From Corbicula japonica (taxonomy: Eukaryota; Mollusca; Bivalvia; Venerida; Cyrenidae), in assembly GCA_038501625.1 (NCBI GenBank), contig JAZAYU010000010.1:2170001-2234000 (forward strand): a stretch of DNA of 64,000 nucleotides, given 5' to 3'. Below the pieces are notes generated by a model that worked only from the letters and a program-made list of their open reading frames with translations, did no database searches and had not been told where the DNA came from. A program made the translations under genes and the position numbers. Shown in pieces: positions 26,001-32,690 of the stretch; positions within the stretch are counted from its first letter, which is position 1; every line of letters starts with the position of its first letter.

Positions 26001-27273
26001 AAACGAATACTGCCCTATATACATAATGCATAAGTTATCAAAGGGCCATAACTCTGTGTTAAATGGTCTGACCGAAACAAGACAACGATATGCGCATCTC
26101 CTCTTGGTATAGATAGTTTGCAGCAAGTTTCATTGAAATCCATTCAGTAGTTGCAGAGAAATAACGTGGAAACGAATACTGCCCTATATACATAATGCAT
26201 AAGTTATCAAAGGGCCATAACTCTGTGTTAAATGGTCTGACCAGAACAAGACGATGATATGCGCATCTCCTCTCAGTACTGATACTTCCCACAGAGTTTC
26301 GTTGAAATCCATCCAGTGGTTGCAGAGAAATAGCCCGGAAACGAATACTGCCCGATATACATAATGCATAAGTTATCAAAGGGCCATAACTCTGTGTTAA
26401 ATCGTCTGAACGGAACAAGACGACGATATGCGCATCTCCTCTTGGTACTGATACTTCCCACAGAGTTTCGTTGAAATCCATCCAGTGGTTGCAGAGAAAT
26501 AGCCCGGAAACAAAATTCGGACGGACACCGTGACGACGTGACACCGTGACGACGTGACACCGTGACGGACAGACAACGCCAAAACAATATCCCCCTCCCG
26601 ATTTCATAGGTGGGGGGTAAAAACTGGTAATATGATTTGCATTACAATGGGTATCATGTAACGGCTTTACGTGCTTTGTGCGTAAATATTTATCATTGTT
26701 ATGCATTTGTTTACATCTAAAAAAACTGATCAAATTAACTCATAACCAAAATTAATTTTGAATAGAAAAATATGCCAACAATTAGAAGATGATAACAACA
26801 TTTTATTAATTTATGAAATACTTACGCCTTTTATCAAATATGGGACCAGTTTAGATCCAGATAAGCAAGCATTATGTGCAGTCTGATCTGGTTCTACAAT
26901 TTTCACCTTTTGGTCAAAAAAACCTAAAGGACAGCACACATGTGCTGGCTGATCTGGATCCAAAGTGCTCACCCACCCAGTAAATGCTCATTTATTAATT
27001 ATTATAATTATCCAAAGATAACTTTGGAGTAACGGTTTTGTTCTTTTACACAGACTTACCTTTATCTAAGTGTTCATTCCACTTTTTTGACCACTGTGTT
27101 AACTGTTTTGCATATGATCTTTCAATCTCAACACGCGTGTTTATCAAACTTTTTAAACTACTACACAACTTATATCCATTGTCAATTCTGTTCACAGTAC
27201 GAATATACTTTCCAACCTCCCAGAAACTTTCACTTGACGCCTGAATACCATCATCCCCGTTGTTAATCGACAT
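27..27273 (-). CDS. PACSIN: PACSIN/syndapin gene, nine coding exons, 3' end outside window
   Basis: Seen: nine exons on the minus strand, each bounded by AG acceptors and GT donors, join in one frame to about 476 residues: join(27060-27273, 21069-21268, 19367-19504, 11206-11331, 10054-10154, 8539-8659, 6813-7066, 2986-3093, 27-193), all complement. Order of domains: F-BAR (residues ~10-305, landmarks SFWEVGKY, QKPWEKKL, VFEKCQNFE, DLRWWSFNHG), a low-complexity Ser/Thr/Asn/Gln linker, NPF motifs in the two last visible exons, then the start of SH3 (ARVLYTYKAEEEDEIS). Known of the family: PACSINs are cytoplasmic dimers that bend membrane through F-BAR, bind dynamin and N-WASP through SH3, and bind EHD proteins through NPF. 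They act in endocytosis, caveolae and recycling. Vertebrate members are about 440-490 residues; this one should be near 510. One gene in 27 kb, introns full of repeats. Missing: the end of SH3 and the 3'UTR (beyond base 1) and the 5'UTR exon(s). Confidence 0.95.
1003..1350. mobile_element. TTAA-palindrome (family 1) copy, split by a MITE
   Basis: Starts AACCCTTTACTCCATATACA and ends TATGGAGGAAAGGGGTA. Internal GGATCTGCACTGGTTGC and CAGTGCAGATCCTG are family-specific. The first arm is shortened. Confidence 0.7.
1110..1287. mobile_element. TA-flanked MITE inserted in a palindromic element
   Basis: Ends are CAGTCAAACCTGTC and GGCAGGTTTCACTG (inverted, 12 of 14 matching) with TA on both sides (1108-1109, 1288-1289). 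The interior is itself partly palindromic (GGTGGCTGTTAAAGACAGG). The TA duplication and CAGT ends fit a Tc1/mariner-type MITE. It splits the host palindromic element in its central loop. Confidence 0.7.
1629..1870. mobile_element. TTAA-palindrome (family 1) copy
   Basis: First small hairpin is GCGAACAGTTTAGATCC against GGATCTAAACTGTTTGC, the second is GCGACCAGTGCAGATCC against GGATCTACACCGGTCCC. Outer ends are diverged. Confidence 0.8.
2986..3093 (-). CDS. PACSIN: PACSIN coding exon 8 (NPF motif)
   Basis: Acceptor GTGTTATAG before 3093 and donor ACAA|GTAAAC after 2986; 108 bases, entered with one base and left with two. It reads EGSYDETLNPFGSDSTTSEV, then EENNSNSNTENKSID. The NPF motif in an acidic setting is the EHD-protein binding motif of PACSINs. 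The donor is weaker than the others, but it is the only one that avoids the TAA three bases later and keeps phase: AA + G GCT CCA gives KAP at the next exon. Upstream of the acceptor are several duplicated acceptor-like motifs. Start at 3159 instead of 3093 would add 22 residues with no stop. Confidence 0.85.
3091..3250 (-). repeat. Duplicated acceptor-like motifs upstream of PACSIN exon 8
   Basis: On the minus strand, motifs of the form TGTTATAG|GGGAGGCAATCG, TTCTAG|GGAAGGCAATCG, TTCCAG|GGAAGGCAATCC and TTATAG|GGAAGGTTCATA (the true site) follow each other, with AG dinucleotides at about 3201, 3160, 3135 and 3094. A more diverged copy lies near 3238. A longer stretch around TATACTATATTGTG is also repeated. 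The last element of the series is the real exon 8 acceptor. Confidence 0.75.
3340..3534. mobile_element. TTAA-palindrome (family 1) copy
   Basis: Ends AACCCTTTCTTCCATATATA and TATGGGTAAAGGGTTAA, with a shortened second arm. Lies in PACSIN intron 7. Confidence 0.75.
5249..5528. mobile_element. TTAA-palindrome (family 1) copy with internal 25-bp triplication
   Basis: Ends ACCCTTTACTTCATAAATAA and ATGAAGAAAAGGGTT. In the central loop the segment CTCTTAGATTTACTAGGTTA is present three times in tandem (about 5336-5412). Confidence 0.75.
5808..5932. mobile_element. Family-2 palindrome copy, diverged
   Basis: GAGACCAGTCTGAAA...GTGATTGGTCC is followed by CAACCAATCAGCTGCTTGAG...GAGACTGGTC and TTTTATCATCATGGGCC. 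Same layout as the better copies at 13828 and 56027. Confidence 0.6.
6194..6435. mobile_element. TTAA-palindrome (family 1), near-complete copy
   Basis: TTAACCCTTTCCTCCATAG at the left and TATGGAGGAAAGGGTTAA at the right, so TTAA lies on both sides of ends beginning CCCTTTCCTCC. First small hairpin uses ACAGTTTAG with TGTAAACTGT, the second uses ACCAGTGCAG with CTACACTGGT. Confidence 0.85.
6813..7066 (-). CDS. PACSIN: PACSIN coding exon 7 (linker)
   Basis: Acceptor ATTCTTCAG before 7066 and donor CCAG|GTGTGT after 6813; 254 bases, entered in phase 0 and left with two bases. It starts EYSPDLKPIGKEKKSSQ, the segment after the F-BAR domain, and continues into a low-complexity linker with a run of five threonines, NKPNNN, SQQSQPTQQ and ESTQNSNVS. 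The linker has no recognisable fold. In the family it is a flexible, phosphorylated spacer between F-BAR and SH3. Composition is much less conserved than in the neighbouring exons, as expected. Confidence 0.9.
7168..7351. mobile_element. TTAA-palindrome (family 1) copy with internal deletion
   Basis: The first small hairpin is cut short (GCGACCAGTGTAGAT runs straight into CAGAAATAACC). The second, GCGAACAGTGCAGATCC to GGATCTACACTATTCGCC, is intact. Confidence 0.75.
8055..8225 (-). mobile_element. V-SINE-like short interspersed element
   Basis: On the minus strand it reads GGGTTCGAGTGCTCCCGGAG (a B-box-like GGTTCGA), then CAGAATCTTTCATGTGAG, CCAGCTAGC, GTGGTTCTACCCAGG and GGGGCACCTGGATTTTTTCC. 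I recall this series of motifs from tRNA-derived SINEs of molluscs (V-SINE/RUDI type); that is memory, not a search. The tRNA-like head is truncated and there is no clear target duplication. Confidence 0.55.
8285..8520. mobile_element. TTAA-palindrome (family 1) copy next to exon 6 donor
   Basis: TTTAACCCTTTCCTCCATAT to CATACGGAGTAAAGCGTTAA, both small hairpins present. Its right end is within 20 bases of the PACSIN exon 6 donor. Confidence 0.8.
8539..8659 (-). CDS. PACSIN: PACSIN coding exon 6 (end of F-BAR)
   Basis: Acceptor ATATTTTCAG before 8659 and donor GAG|GTTAGTG after 8539; 121 bases, entered with one base and left in phase 0. The correct frame reads YSQVYTDLHSTISNTDADKD, then LRWWSFNHGADMPMAWPVFE. 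The DLRWWSxNHGxxMxMxWPxFE signature is diagnostic of PACSINs and ends the F-BAR domain. Joined to the next exon it gives FEEYSPDLKPI, again the family pattern. The longest open frame at this place is a different, wrong frame. Confidence 0.95.
8660..9340. other. Intron 5 portion without recognised elements
   Basis: AT-rich sequence between exon 6 and the donor array; only a degraded family-1 fragment at about 9227-9318 (CTTTTACTTTATGG...GATCTACCCTTTTTGCC). Confidence 0.6.
9340..10080 (-). repeat. 50-bp tandem array repeating the exon 5 splice donor
   Basis: From about 9621 to 10080 the unit is exactly 50 bp: CTACTGACAG starts at 9661, 9711, 9761, 9811, 9861, 9911, 9961 (one base changed), 10011 and 10061. 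Read on the minus strand each unit holds the last ~24 bases of PACSIN exon 5 plus donor TAG|GTAAGAATG. Donor-bearing ends lie at 9651, 9701, 9751, 9801, 9851, 9901, 9951, 10001 and the true one at 10051. The 9801 copy has lost the GT dinucleotide. From 9340 to 9620 there are older, diverged pieces of the same sequence (for example TTACCTGGAATCTACAG at about 9342 and 9512). Confidence 0.93.
10054..10154 (-). CDS. PACSIN: PACSIN coding exon 5 (F-BAR), donor inside a tandem array
   Basis: Acceptor TTAATTTCAG before 10154 and donor CTAG|GTAAGAATG after 10054; 101 bases, entered in phase 0 and left with two bases. It encodes VFEKCQNFERQRIDFFKKIM and FDIHQCLDLSVDS plus the first two bases of Arg. 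Joined to the next exon it gives DLSVDSRYSQVYTDLH, which aligns without gaps to the vertebrate DLSNVAG-Y-AIY-DL stretch. The unusual point is the donor. The last ~24 exon bases and the donor are repeated eight more times in the intron at exact 50-bp spacing. Read-through past the true donor meets TAA at once (AG|G TAA), so use of a downstream donor would truncate the protein inside F-BAR. This exon is too short for a simple ORF scan. Confidence 0.95.
10155..11205. other. PACSIN intron 4 (between exons 4 and 5)
   Basis: Apart from the family-2 palindrome at 10328-10568 it is AT-rich with no recognised element. Confidence 0.7.
10328..10568. mobile_element. Family-2 palindrome, composite copy
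   Basis: Outer ends CCCAAGATCATAAAACTTTG and TTAGTTTTGTGATCTTGGGC. Inside is a perfect hairpin around 10408-10425 (TCTCAAGCATCTGATGCTTG). It looks like one copy inserted in, or recombined with, another. Confidence 0.75.
11206..11331 (-). CDS. PACSIN: PACSIN coding exon 4 (F-BAR helix)
   Basis: Acceptor TGATTTCAG before 11331 and donor GAG|GTAGGG after 11206; 126 bases, phase 0 at both ends, 42 residues. It encodes LKKLQEKLKKFQLEVESTQD, KYNACLNDLNGYNSKYIEDM and TE. This is the long coiled-coil-like F-BAR helix; the family reads LKKLQDK...KYE..L..L....-Y---ME. It joins directly to VFEKCQNFE of the next exon, which reproduces the family's (M)E-VFE-CQ-FE sequence. The preceding intron (11332-19366) is the longest in the gene apart from unseen 5' introns and carries a hAT-type element and a DR1-bearing array. 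Confidence 0.95.
11371..11895. mobile_element. Two adjacent TTAA-palindrome (family 1) copies
   Basis: Copy one, 11371-11604: AACACTTTCCTTCATGTATA to CTATGGAGGAAAAGG. Copy two, 11694-11895: TTAACTCTTCACTCCATTG to the CCATAGGTAATAGG end, more diverged and shorter. Confidence 0.7.
12606..13062. mobile_element. Diverged family-1 and family-2 palindrome remnants
   Basis: Family-1 remnants at 12606-12790 and 12934-13062 (CAGTGCAGATCCAGATAAG, GGATCTACACTGGCTGCC, AAAAGGGTTAAT). Between them is half of a family-2 copy (AACCCAAGATCATACAACTG to GATTGGCTGAAATGG). Confidence 0.6.
13070..13800. other. Intron stretch with diverged repeat fragments
   Basis: Phrases such as TATAGCCAACGTAAAGTTTT and GGGGCATAACTCTGTG are pieces of the bodies of the arrayed elements found elsewhere. 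No complete element is visible. Confidence 0.45.
13828..13962. mobile_element. Family-2 palindrome copy
   Basis: CTCAAGATCATAAAATTATA, GGAGACCAGTCTCAAATCTC, then the inverted GATGCTTGGGGTTTGCGACT. Outer right end decayed. Confidence 0.6.
14662..15833. mobile_element. hAT-type DNA transposon, non-autonomous, 1,172 bp
   Basis: Perfect 15-bp inverted ends, CAGGGATTCTAAAAT at 14662 and ATTTTAGAATCCCTG ending at 15833. Perfect 8-bp target duplication ATCTACAT at 14654-14661 and 15834-15841. CAGGG ends with an 8-bp duplication are the hAT signature. Inside, a ~73-bp segment with AATAGTGGCCCATAAATTGT is tandemly duplicated (about 14750-14880). A near-perfect hairpin (CAACATTTATTTCCGA with its complement) lies at about 15272-15306. 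The best frame (15420-15668, 82 codons) has no transposase motifs, so the element needs help from elsewhere. Confidence 0.88.
15893..16068. other. Intron stretch with short CTAC repeat
   Basis: A (CTAC)n run at 15893-15912. Otherwise nothing recognised. Confidence 0.5.
16068..16312. mobile_element. TTAA-palindrome (family 1) copy
   Basis: TTAACCTTAACCATTTCCCC to ATATGGAGAAAAGG, two small hairpins with GTGAACAGTGTAGATCC and TGACCAGTTCAGATCC. Confidence 0.75.
16700..16835. mobile_element. Family-2 palindrome copy
   Basis: GAGACCATTCCTAATCTCAA, GATTGGCTTAAATGG, then CAACCAATCAGATGCTTGTG and AGTTTTATGATCTTGG. Left outer end lost. Confidence 0.65.
16840..17590. other. Intron stretch without recognised elements
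   Basis: AT-rich, with phrases (AGGTCAAGGTCACCTTTGAC at about 17211) related to the arrayed elements. No boundaries visible. Confidence 0.4.
17594..18990. mobile_element. Helentron/pearl-like element with 145-bp array
   Basis: 5' end AACAAGAG, then hairpin GTGTTTGTCAAACAC, then box AAATGCCCCCC. 3' end is a GACCGACATACC microsatellite (about 18898-18940), then CCCCGCTTCTTCGAAGGGG and box GGGGGGCATAATAAGAG, the inverse of the 5' box. The body is about five units of 143-146 bp from ~18133 (AAGCGTTGTCTAG at 18278, 18425, 18568, 18713, 18858). No coding capacity. Sits in PACSIN intron 3. Confidence 0.8.
18185..18782. promoter_or_regulatory. Five repeats of a nuclear-receptor-type motif
   Basis: TGACCTTGACCTTTGACCT occurs at 18185, 18331, 18476, 18619 and 18764, once per array unit. 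Its complement contains a perfect DR1 (AGGTCAAAGGTCA) and an extended half-site (TCAAGGTCA). These match known binding sites of RXR/HNF4/COUP-type and ERR/FTZ-F1-type receptors. Whether they are bound here is unknown. Confidence 0.5.
19367..19504 (-). CDS. PACSIN: PACSIN coding exon 3 (F-BAR wedge-loop region)
   Basis: Acceptor TTTTTGTAG before 19504 and donor CAG|GTAACTT after 19367; 138 bases, phase 0 at both ends, 46 residues. It reads VQKPWEKKLNKVLAAKKEYH, then TACRNEKSTANQENNARADT. The QKPWxKKL segment is the PACSIN wedge-loop region, known in the family to insert into membrane and to set the diameter of the tubules. The AAKKxYHxAC block is a family signature. The exon sits just 233 bases from the inner end of the TA-flanked element at 19737-20695. 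Confidence 0.95.
19737..20695. mobile_element. TA-flanked DNA transposon, non-autonomous, 959 bp
   Basis: Inverted ends begin CAGTACAGCTCGGGTGTCTT and extend to about 33 bp (…TTTTACATTTTTCAC), with TA on each side (19735-19736, 20696-20697). This fits Tc1/mariner-type insertion. The interior has many CpG-containing words around GCGATCAC and CGCGGTG and no frame longer than ~60 codons with known motifs. Lies in PACSIN intron 2. Confidence 0.8.
21069..21268 (-). CDS. PACSIN: PACSIN coding exon 2 (F-BAR)
   Basis: Acceptor TTCTATAG before 21268 and donor AAG|GTACC after 21069. The exon is 200 bases, entered with two bases (completing a Gly codon from the previous exon) and left in phase 0. It encodes PEYGTTQGAWRGVLEEADKL, then the helix SDLHTEIADKLVNQVTV and KETKELEDQFKK. 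This matches the PACSIN block that normally reads GP-YGT...W...E...LH, followed by the K-E-TKE-E--F-K stretch. It lies between the TA-flanked transposon at 19737-20695 and the transposon complex at 21.7-23.1 kb. Confidence 0.95.
21525..21716 (+). pseudogene. Truncated hAT transposase N-terminus (BED finger start)
   Basis: Frame starts MKIKMAIRPKRFM and reaches CRTCGKEYKYTGN, with the first CxxC of a BED zinc finger and the K-x-x-GN that usually precedes TSNLxxH. It stops at the boundary of the inserted arrayed element, so the His residues of the finger are missing. Basic N-terminus (RPKRFMRTQARK). Assignment rests on this one motif. Confidence 0.4.
21711..23090. mobile_element. Helentron/pearl-like element with GACA microsatellite
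   Basis: 5' end AACTAGAACT, hairpin GCTTTTGGGAAAAGC, box ACATGTCTCCCAC. 3' end has (GACA)n at about 22985-23037, then a hairpin from TGTCTCCCACACCACTACGT into GGTGGGAGACATAATAA, the inverse of the 5' box. The body has units of ~185-230 bp. The last three (from ~22500, ~22690, ~22910) are almost identical, and one ends in a run of about 19 A at 22560. Confidence 0.8.
23731..26622. mobile_element. Helentron/pearl-like element with ~169-bp array
   Basis: 5' end AACAAGCAAATTTGTT (hairpin) followed by box ATATCCCCCGCC. 3' end is a CACCGTGACGACGTGA repeat (26519-26575), then ATATCCCCCTCCCGATTTC and inverse box GGTGGGGGGTAAAA. The body is about 15 units of ~160-170 bp, each with TATGCATAATGCATAAGTTA and GGGCCATAACTCTGTGTTAA. 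Long minus-strand open frames across it (up to 224 codons at 26059-26733) are the repeat read in a frame that happens to lack stops. It occupies most of PACSIN intron 1. Confidence 0.8.
26818..26992. mobile_element. TTAA-palindrome (family 1) copy, diverged
   Basis: ACCAGTTTAGATCCAGATAA, CAGTCTGATCTGG and TGCTGGCTGATCTGGATCC are recognisable. Ends decayed. Confidence 0.6.
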
Positions 27274-27334
27274 CTCTCTCGAAACGGATGCCTCAGCTAC
27301 AGTTGCACGACGTGTTTCGGTTGCGACCTTAGTT
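27060..27334 (-). CDS. PACSIN: PACSIN first coding exon (5'UTR tail plus F-BAR start)
   Basis: The acceptor TTTATGTTTCAG places the exon start at 27334 and the donor G|GTAAGT ends it at 27060 in phase 1. I place the start codon at 27273-27271 because the protein then begins MSINNGDDGIQASSESFWEV, which lines up with the usual PACSIN start just before the SFWE(V)G motif. The 61 bases before it stay open in the same frame, so an N-terminal extension from an upstream exon cannot be excluded, but a 5'UTR is more likely. The exon encodes 71 residues plus one base: the first F-BAR helix with SFWEVGKYIRTVNRI, and the helix with ERSYAKQLTQWSKKW. The acceptor means transcription starts further right, at an exon I could not find. 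Confidence 0.93.
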
Positions 27335-28780
27335 CTGAAACATAAACAAGGCATTTGTTTAAAGCTAATAAAATCAGTAGTTCTTAATATACAAATCTTA
27401 AAACAAATTCAAGATACATGTAAAGGTTATCTTATCATCCGACATTTTTGCAACATCAAACCACTCAGTATAATTATTCTGTAGTCAATGAAAATTCATT
27501 AACTTAATAAGTAATGTTCCAACAAACACAAGCCAATTCATGAACTCCTGATTTCATTTGCAACAATTTTATGAAATCTGGTGAATGCCATACAAACAAG
27601 ACAATTTACATTAGAGAATGACCTACATTTTAAAGTAGGTCACTTTTAAAGTAGGTCATGATAACTTTGCACACAATGAACAGTTTGGTGAAATCTGATG
27701 GATGCCATACAAACAATTTATCATTATTCTTGGTCAGAAATAACCTATATATTCAATAAAAAAAACTACTTTTTTGTGTCCACTATGCCCACACTGCTAC
27801 AACAACATTTGTAACAAAGGGCCATAACTCTAGTAAAAATGGTCGCAGGAAAAATCTTTTCTTAACGATCACATTCTGCTTGATCATCTGTAGAAGTCTG
27901 AAAGAAATCCTCCCAATTTAGTTAACGAGGAGTCGATGCAAAAAGATTTGGGGTATGTACGGTAGGATGCATATACTGGCTGAACTTGCTCTACAGTTTG
28001 CCCATTAACAGGCATAATCCAAGAGAATAAAGGAATAAAATAAAGCCATTTGTAGCAAAAGAATTTCTCATGATCTGCACTTCCTTTAAACTTTAAATAA
28101 TACCCAAAGGAATAAAAGACATAAAACACACATCTCCAAAACAATTTACAAACAGTTAACACATAATGAATATCCCATGAGATCCAAGTTTAATCTCAAA
28201 CAAATAGAGCAGATCTATATATCCTATCTCTTATGTCTCTAAATTTATTTGCCAAGTCCAAATCACTAGTAGTTTATAAAAGATTTAAAGAATATAGGAA
28301 AAAACGGGCAAATTTGCGCAAGGTTTTCAAACCAGCCAAGATCAAATATACCAGAGAGCTGCCTGGCCAACAAAATGCACATTTTTTATCATACCATTTG
28401 CACAAATTAAGCAATGCAATGAAAACACCAAGAACACAGATAACTGACATAAATGGCAAAAACTGAAAACTGGAATTCACTGGTTTAAATAAAATCATAT
28501 TTATTTTATGCTTTTCAGTGAATTATAGAATTTTGAGGTGAAATAAAAGTGGTATTTTACTGATTTCAAACAGTGGAATATCATTTTCATTTTCACTGAT
28601 TTTTTTCATTTGGTACCCAAAGGCACATAACATACCAAAAGAGAACGTTTAGAAAACGGGCTCAAATTTGTATGTTTGACGTCATGATGTCATGTCATAA
28701 ACAAGCGGTTTTGGTACCATTTCTTGCAACTTTTCTGTCAAATTCATGCTCATTTTGCACTAAAAGCATTAAAGAAAAAG
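27335..28780. other. Sequence upstream of PACSIN first coding exon
   Basis: Must contain or precede the 5'UTR exon(s). I see no promoter or exon. About 27770-27970 is a fragment of the arrayed-element body (CTGCTACAACAACATTTGTA, GGGCCATAACTCTAG). Confidence 0.5.
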
Positions 28781-28782
28781 AA

Positions 28783-28920
28783 AATTTGTTTTTACCAGTG
28801 AAAGATAGAAATATATTTCACTCGTGAACTCAGGAAATGTATTTCTTCAACACTCGTGATAATAGGAATTCCGGAGCTCACTCTGAAATATATTTCTATC
28901 TTACACAGGTAAAAACAAAT
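28783..28920. repeat. 138-bp foldback palindrome
   Basis: ATTTGTTTTTACC at 28783 pairs with GGTAAAAACAAAT ending at 28920. Inside, GATAGAAATATATTTCA pairs with TGAAATATATTTCTATC. Probably a small foldback or MITE. Confidence 0.75.
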
Positions 28921-29327
28921 ATCCTCTATATACTCATATGTGTACGCCAAATGTAACCTTGTGACACAATTGTTGCCTTTGCTTATAGCAATATTACATC
29001 TGACCTTTTCTAGGAAAACAATACTTCTCTCCTGGGACAAGACAATGAGGGGAAACAAATACATGATCAATACATTAATATTTCTACAAAGCCTGTTGTT
29101 AGAAAAGCTTTTATAATCTGCTCTCAAGAGGCTTCCAAGGTGCAATTTATTAATGACAGAATCAGCTTTGTTTTTGTTTTGTTTTAGTTTTGTTTTTTAA
29201 GATATGTTATAATATCATATTTTACTTGTTAGGAGTATTGCTAGAAAAGCTTTCATAATCCGTCCTCAAGAGGCTTCCCAGGTGCAATTTGTTAATGACA
29301 GAATCAGCCTTGTTTTTGTTTTGTTTG

Positions 29328-29432
29328 TTTCAAATCTCAAGCATCTGATTAGCTGAAATGGAGTCTCAAATCTCAACCAACAGATTGAGATTTGAGACTG
29401 GTCTTCAGTTCTCATTTTGTGATCCAGGGGAA
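29328..29432. mobile_element. Family-2 palindrome copy
   Basis: CAAATCTCAAGCATCTGATT against GATTGAGATTTGAGACTGG, then TCATTTTGTGATCCAGGGG. Short copy. The flanking ~100 bp (AAAGCTTTTATAATCTGCTC at 29103) is duplicated at 29244. Confidence 0.6.
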
Positions 29433-29513
29433 AGGTACAGAAACAGATCTTGAATTCCACTGGTTAGTTTTCATACTGGGCTCAAACTGAACAATTTGGT
29501 TGTTGGAAATCTT

Positions 29514-30840
29514 AACAAGAGCTGTCAGAGGAGACAGCATGCTCGACTATTCGAATCATTTGAAACAAATGCAATTTGAAGATTAAAACAATAACAACTA
29601 TGGCCATACATTCATGTGCAATCAGGAAAAATATTTACAAGTGAATGGTACGGGAGAAATTCTTTTCAAATAACAGAAATAATTCGTAAATGTACCATAA
29701 ATATTAAACTGAATAGGGGAATAACTATGAAATATTTCTGAATTTGTTAGAAAACTTGTTAGTAATTTTTATTAGAGACATTTACTTTTAGTCAAATATC
29801 AATCACTTCAGTAATGTTACAGAAAAAGAACTGAAATGAAAATATAATGGTAGTTTGAAGTTGATACCTTAAGTATTTGCAAAGTTATCGATGAAGTGCA
29901 CTTAAGTGAAAATATAAGTGAAACTAGAAATGTGTCCATAGGACACGGATGCCCCGCTATGCATCATTTTCAGACACTCAAGTGCAATGATGGGAATAAT
30001 ACGCGATACACTGCCCTTTCATGGTGAACATTTGTGTCAAGTTTTTTTGAAATCCCTCCATTTATAATGAAGTTACAGCCTGGACAAGAAAATTCTATTT
30101 TTGGTAACAGTGGCCTTGACCTTGGACCTTCAGGCTTGGGTATTGTGCGGACACACTGCCTTTTCATGAACATTTGTGCAAAGTTATTTTAAAATCCCTC
30201 CATTTATAACAAAGTAACAGCCAGGACAAGATAATTCTATTTTTAGTAACAGTGACCTTGACCTTTGACCTACAGGCATGGGCATGGTACGTGACACACC
30301 GCCCTGTCATGGTGAACATTTGTGTCAAATTATTTTGAAATCCTTCCATTCATAACAAAGTTACAGCCTGGACAAGAAAATTCTATTTTTAGTAACAGTG
30401 ACCTTGACCTTGGATCCACAGGCATGGGTATTGTGCGGACACACCGCCTTGTCATGGTTTCATAACTTGAAATATATTGACAGCAGAGTTATGGATCTTG
30501 TTGGTAATGATGTAGAATTTGATGGTGAATATATATTCCGAGTTTCAAGTTGATATCTCAAGTAGTTTATAAGTTATGGACCAAAGTGCATATTTTCCTT
30601 AACGCAAAATTTAAGTGAAAAAGGGGCATAACTTGAAAAATATTGGAAGCAGAGTTATGGGTCTTGTTGGTAATGATGTAGAATTTGATGGTGAATATAT
30701 ATTCCAAGTTTCGAGTTGATATCATAAGTAGTTTTCAAGTAATGGACCAAAGTGCATTTTTTGTTTAACGGACGCCGACACCGACGCCGACACCGGGGCG
30801 AGTAGGATAGCTCCCCTATTCTTCGAATAGTCGAGCTAAA
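29514..30840. mobile_element. Helentron/pearl-like element, possibly composite
   Basis: 5' end AACAAGA, hairpin GCTGTCAGAGGAGACAGC, box GCTCGACTATTCGAA. 3' end GACGCCGACACCGACGCC, then TTCTTCGAATAGTCGAGCTA, the inverse of the 5' box. At about 29924 a second 5' end begins (ACTAGAAATGTGTCC, hairpin TGTCCATAGGACA) with ~170-bp units carrying CAGTGACCTTGACCTT. It has no matching 3' end before the outer body resumes near 30460. Confidence 0.75.
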
Positions 30841-31079
30841 AAAGATTCTGAATTCTAATGGTTAGTTTTCATACTGGGCTCAAACTCAACCAATTGGTTT
30901 TTGGAAATTAGAAAATAATTTCAAATTCCATTTCAATTCCATTGGTCCTTTTTGATAATGGCTCAAATTCAACCAATGGGCTTCTCCAATTCTTTTTTCA
31001 AAGGTCTTTGGTCTAGAGGCAAACTGGTAGGATCTGCAGACCAATCAATTTCATTTCTCGTTACATGGTAGCTCATCCT

Positions 31080-31180
31080 GTCCTGTACTGAAGATAATAA
31101 AATCTCAAGCATCTAATTGACTGAAATTGCAACCGATTTGAGACTGGTTTCCATTCTCAGTTTTATAATCTTGGGGCCTG
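31080..31180. mobile_element. Family-2 palindrome copy, partial
   Basis: AAAATCTCAAGCATCTAATT, GAGACTGGTTTCCATTCTC, AGTTTTATAATCTTGGGGCC. Confidence 0.6.
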
Positions 31181-31189
31181 TATTGATAA

Positions 31190-32510
31190 ACGTATTGATC
31201 AAACATGACAATGAGAAACGTAAGATGCCAGCGAAAGTGTTCTCCTTCCAGTGATTTATACGATAATGAATCTGTTATACTGCTACACTGCCATCTTTGG
31301 CGCTGTTTCCTCTAAAATCTTACCAGAATCGATGACAATTATTGTAAATATAATACTTCCCGAGACTTGTTTGCATCATCAGCAGAATTTCTATGATGTA
31401 TTAATGAATATACTGGGTTCAATAGCTGTATGTTGAAAAAAAAACACACTAAGATTTTGCCAAAGTTTACAAAATTAATTTAAGATTACCTAGGGTTACA
31501 CAGAATGTAGACATTTGACACAGGGGTGGATCCAGGGAATCTGGTAAGTTCAGCAATAATACTATATTAACCGGTAGGTAGTCTTTTTTATGTTTGCTTG
31601 ATATAATTTTACACAAAAAGAATATACTATGATAATTTTCCTAGTCCCTGAAAACCCAAAAATGGTGACAAATGGCTTTAAAAGGTAACAAATTAGAGTG
31701 ATGTTTGGTATTGGTAAACTATTAATCTTTTACCAAGTGCCATAAAAATCAAGAGATTTTATTTTAAATATGCAATTGCAAATGGATTTATTTGCATATC
31801 TGCATACCATAGTATTTTTGTTAGTTTAATTGCAAATATGACACAGAAAGACATGAACCAACTGCATTACTGTCTTGAATTAAGTGCAACCATGCATGCT
31901 TTACCTGTCACACTAATTTATCAGGTTGTTTACTAAAATCTACAGTGTATGACATTTAAAATATATCATGAATTTTGTCAAGTCAAGTCAGTTAAGTCAA
32001 ATCTTAATTCTGAAATTAAGGGAGATAACTGACAATGGACATAATAAATACCTAAAAATTCCTATTAAATGTCCCTCCCATAATAAACTCGCCTTTGTTA
32101 TTTTTTTTATTTTTAAGGAAAAGATTAGTTAATCTATATTTGATTTTCAATAACCTTTTAAATCTAATATTAAAATTAAAATAATTAATAAAAATAATAA
32201 GCGTCCCACCCTCTTTCAGAAAATGAAACGCTCGTTTAAAAGGAATGCTATGGTATAAACAGTTACAAGGCTTTAAAGTTTTAGCTTATTTAAATTCTAC
32301 AAAGAGTTGTAATCAAGATGGCCAGTGCACAACTCGTAAAAAGGGGAGGCAAACACAACCCACGACCCCCATGTCCACACACTACAACCTAAAATAACAC
32401 ATTTTATTTAAATCATTTTTTTCTTGAAGGGGCAGTTGAAGTGTCACACCTACCGAGTCTGAATATTTATCTAAACTTCACTCCATCTCATTAACGGTCA
32501 ACCAAGCAAT
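31190..32510. other. AT-rich stretch without recognised elements
   Basis: No convincing exon or repeat boundary seen. Confidence 0.5.
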
Positions 32511-32514
32511 ACTG

Positions 32515-32690
32515 GGGCCCAAGATCATAAAACTAAATCAGAAGACAAGTCTTAAATCACACGCATCTGATTGGCTGAATATCCACTGGTTTCCATTTCA
32601 GCCAATCAAATGCTTGAGATAGGAGATGCTTGAGATAGGAGACTGGTCTCTAATCTTAGATTTATGATCTTGAGCCGAGGCTCTAACCAA
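32515..32690. mobile_element. Family-2 palindrome copy
   Basis: GGGCCCAAGATCATAAAACT to TTATGATCTTGAGCC, with GATTGGCTGAA and CAGCCAATCAAATGC in the middle. The segment GAGATAGGAGATGCTT is locally duplicated near 32615-32640. Confidence 0.75.

Noticed and set aside
26059..26733. 224-codon minus-strand frame and other 60-100-codon frames at 24.4-26.7 kb
   Set aside because: The predicted protein repeats itself in step with the ~169-bp array and has no known domain.
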